Of a stretch of 64,000 nucleotides of DNA, positions 63,392-64,000 are shown in pieces. The DNA is from Staphylococcus xylosus. Lineage in GTDB: Bacteria > Bacillota > Bacilli > Staphylococcales > Staphylococcaceae. The stretch lies in contig NZ_MRZO01000002.1 of NCBI RefSeq assembly GCF_002732165.1, positions 186,001 through 250,000 of the forward strand. The letters run 5' to 3'. The notes under the pieces were generated by a model. It saw nothing but the letters and a program-made list of their open reading frames with translations. It was not told where the DNA came from and ran no database searches. Numbering within the stretch: the first letter of the stretch is position 1; each line of letters opens with the position of its first letter. The position numbers and the translations under genes were made by a program.

Positions 63392-64000
63392 TTATTTTTG
63401 TATCATGCAATGTGTGTCACGAAATTCTAGAATTTTATTAACGGCTAACTCATAGCCATATTGTTCACTATGTGAAGGGTCTTTGATCATAGCTATATTG
63501 TCTTGATATTCATCTAAATGATCAAGCATCATTAACACGGTTTGTTTCAATTGTTCTACTGTAAAAGTTTCGGAATTTAACTGCTGTCCGATATTTAAAT
63601 TTTCTATTTGTTGAGCTACAACGGGTTGGTCTGCATTTTGAGGAAAAGCTAACATAGGGACACCCATCATAATTGCTTCATTAGCACTATTCATACCTGC
63701 GTGTGTTAAGAACAATGAAGTGTATTGAAGTAATTCAATTTGAGGTACAAACGACTTTATGACAAAGTTGGAAGGTGCCTCATCAAAATCCTCTATACGA
63801 TTCGTTTCTCCAATAGAAACAACAACTGTGGCATCAATATCAGCTAATGCCTTAAAACACTTATTGAAAAATGGTATATTTTCATTGAAAACAGTACCTA
63901 AAGAAATATAGATGATAGGCTTAGACTGATCAATTTCTGACATGAAATTCGATGGTTGTGGCAAGATGACAGATGGCCCAGCAAAGAAATAGCGATTACT
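63392..64000 (-). CDS. MGT-type UDP-glycosyltransferase, N-terminus outside window
   Basis: C-terminal 202 residues of a GT-B fold glycosyltransferase related to macrolide and sterol glycosyltransferases (GT1). The frame stays open to the window edge; its first visible residues, YFFAGPSVIL, are the usual linker before the donor domain, so the upstream acceptor domain lies outside. The donor signature is clear: IYISLGTVF, SFVPQIELL, FLTHAGMNSANEAIMMGVPMLAFPQNADQ. The His and the Glu/Asp-Gln of this motif bind the UDP-sugar. Acceptor unknown; relatives inactivate macrolides or glycosylate small hydrophobic compounds. Confidence 0.88.
   Translation of the reverse strand, partial: SNRYFFAGPSVILPQPSNFMSEIDQSKPIIYISLGTVFNENIPFFNKCFKALADIDATVVVSIGETNRIEDFDEAPSNFVIKSFVPQIELLQYTSLFLTHAGMNSANEAIMMGVPMLAFPQNADQPVVAQQIENLNIGQQLNSETFTVEQLKQTVLMMLDHLDEYQDNIAMIKDPSHSEQYGYELAVNKILEFRDTHCMIQK

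Overview
The window is a low-GC Firmicute chromosome centred on the replication origin. Gene order around dnaA (mnmG-mnmE-rnpA-rpmH to the left; dnaN-S4 protein-recF-gyrB-gyrA-nnrD-hutH-serS-azlCD-metX-yybS-gdpP-rplI-dnaB-purA to the right) is that of Staphylococcus. GyrB carries Gly and Lys where S. aureus has Asp89 and Arg144, the signature of intrinsically novobiocin-resistant species, so the S. saprophyticus group of coagulase-negative staphylococci is the best guess. No rRNA, tRNA, IS element, prophage or CRISPR array was seen.

Layout. 1-8.6 kb: surface-polymer locus with a membrane O-acyltransferase (cut by the window edge), a TarS/TarP-like glycosyltransferase and two large teichoic-acid-type glycerophosphotransferases. 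9-11.5 kb: an unrecognised two-gene unit (coiled-coil single-pass membrane protein plus small two-helix membrane protein). 12.1-17.5 kb: an NRPS with domains C-A-T-C that stops exactly at a C/A linker, preceded by a short-chain dehydrogenase; it has its own promoter with a palindrome at the start site. 17.9-33.4 kb: accessory metabolism and transport (amino-acid permease, aldo-keto reductase, Fur-boxed FhuD2-like lipoprotein, Fur-boxed feoAB plus a Cys-rich microprotein, MerR/TipAS regulator, a peroxiredoxin-like protein lacking its peroxidatic Cys, Na+/solute symporter, XRE membrane regulator, GlpT, CstA). 33.8-39.5 kb: noc-rsmG-mnmG-mnmE-rnpA-rpmH, leftward. 39.8-41.8 kb: bipartite oriC flanking dnaA, with DnaA boxes and a DnaA-trio element. 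41.8-63.3 kb: rightward core genes with a serine T-box, a SAM-I riboswitch and a PurR box. 63.4-64 kb: partial UDP-glycosyltransferase.

Most notable: gdpP (c-di-AMP phosphodiesterase) is split by a one-base deletion, a lesion class linked to beta-lactam tolerance; the NRPS looks like the product of module loss or an unusual minimal assembly line; the peroxiredoxin homologue keeps its resolving Cys pair but has Ser at the catalytic position; and a probable sigma-B promoter drives a strong ribosome binding site in front of only a 14-codon frame. Start codons were reassigned in many genes from visible Shine-Dalgarno sequences. All calls are by eye from the sequence and remembered family features; no search was run.
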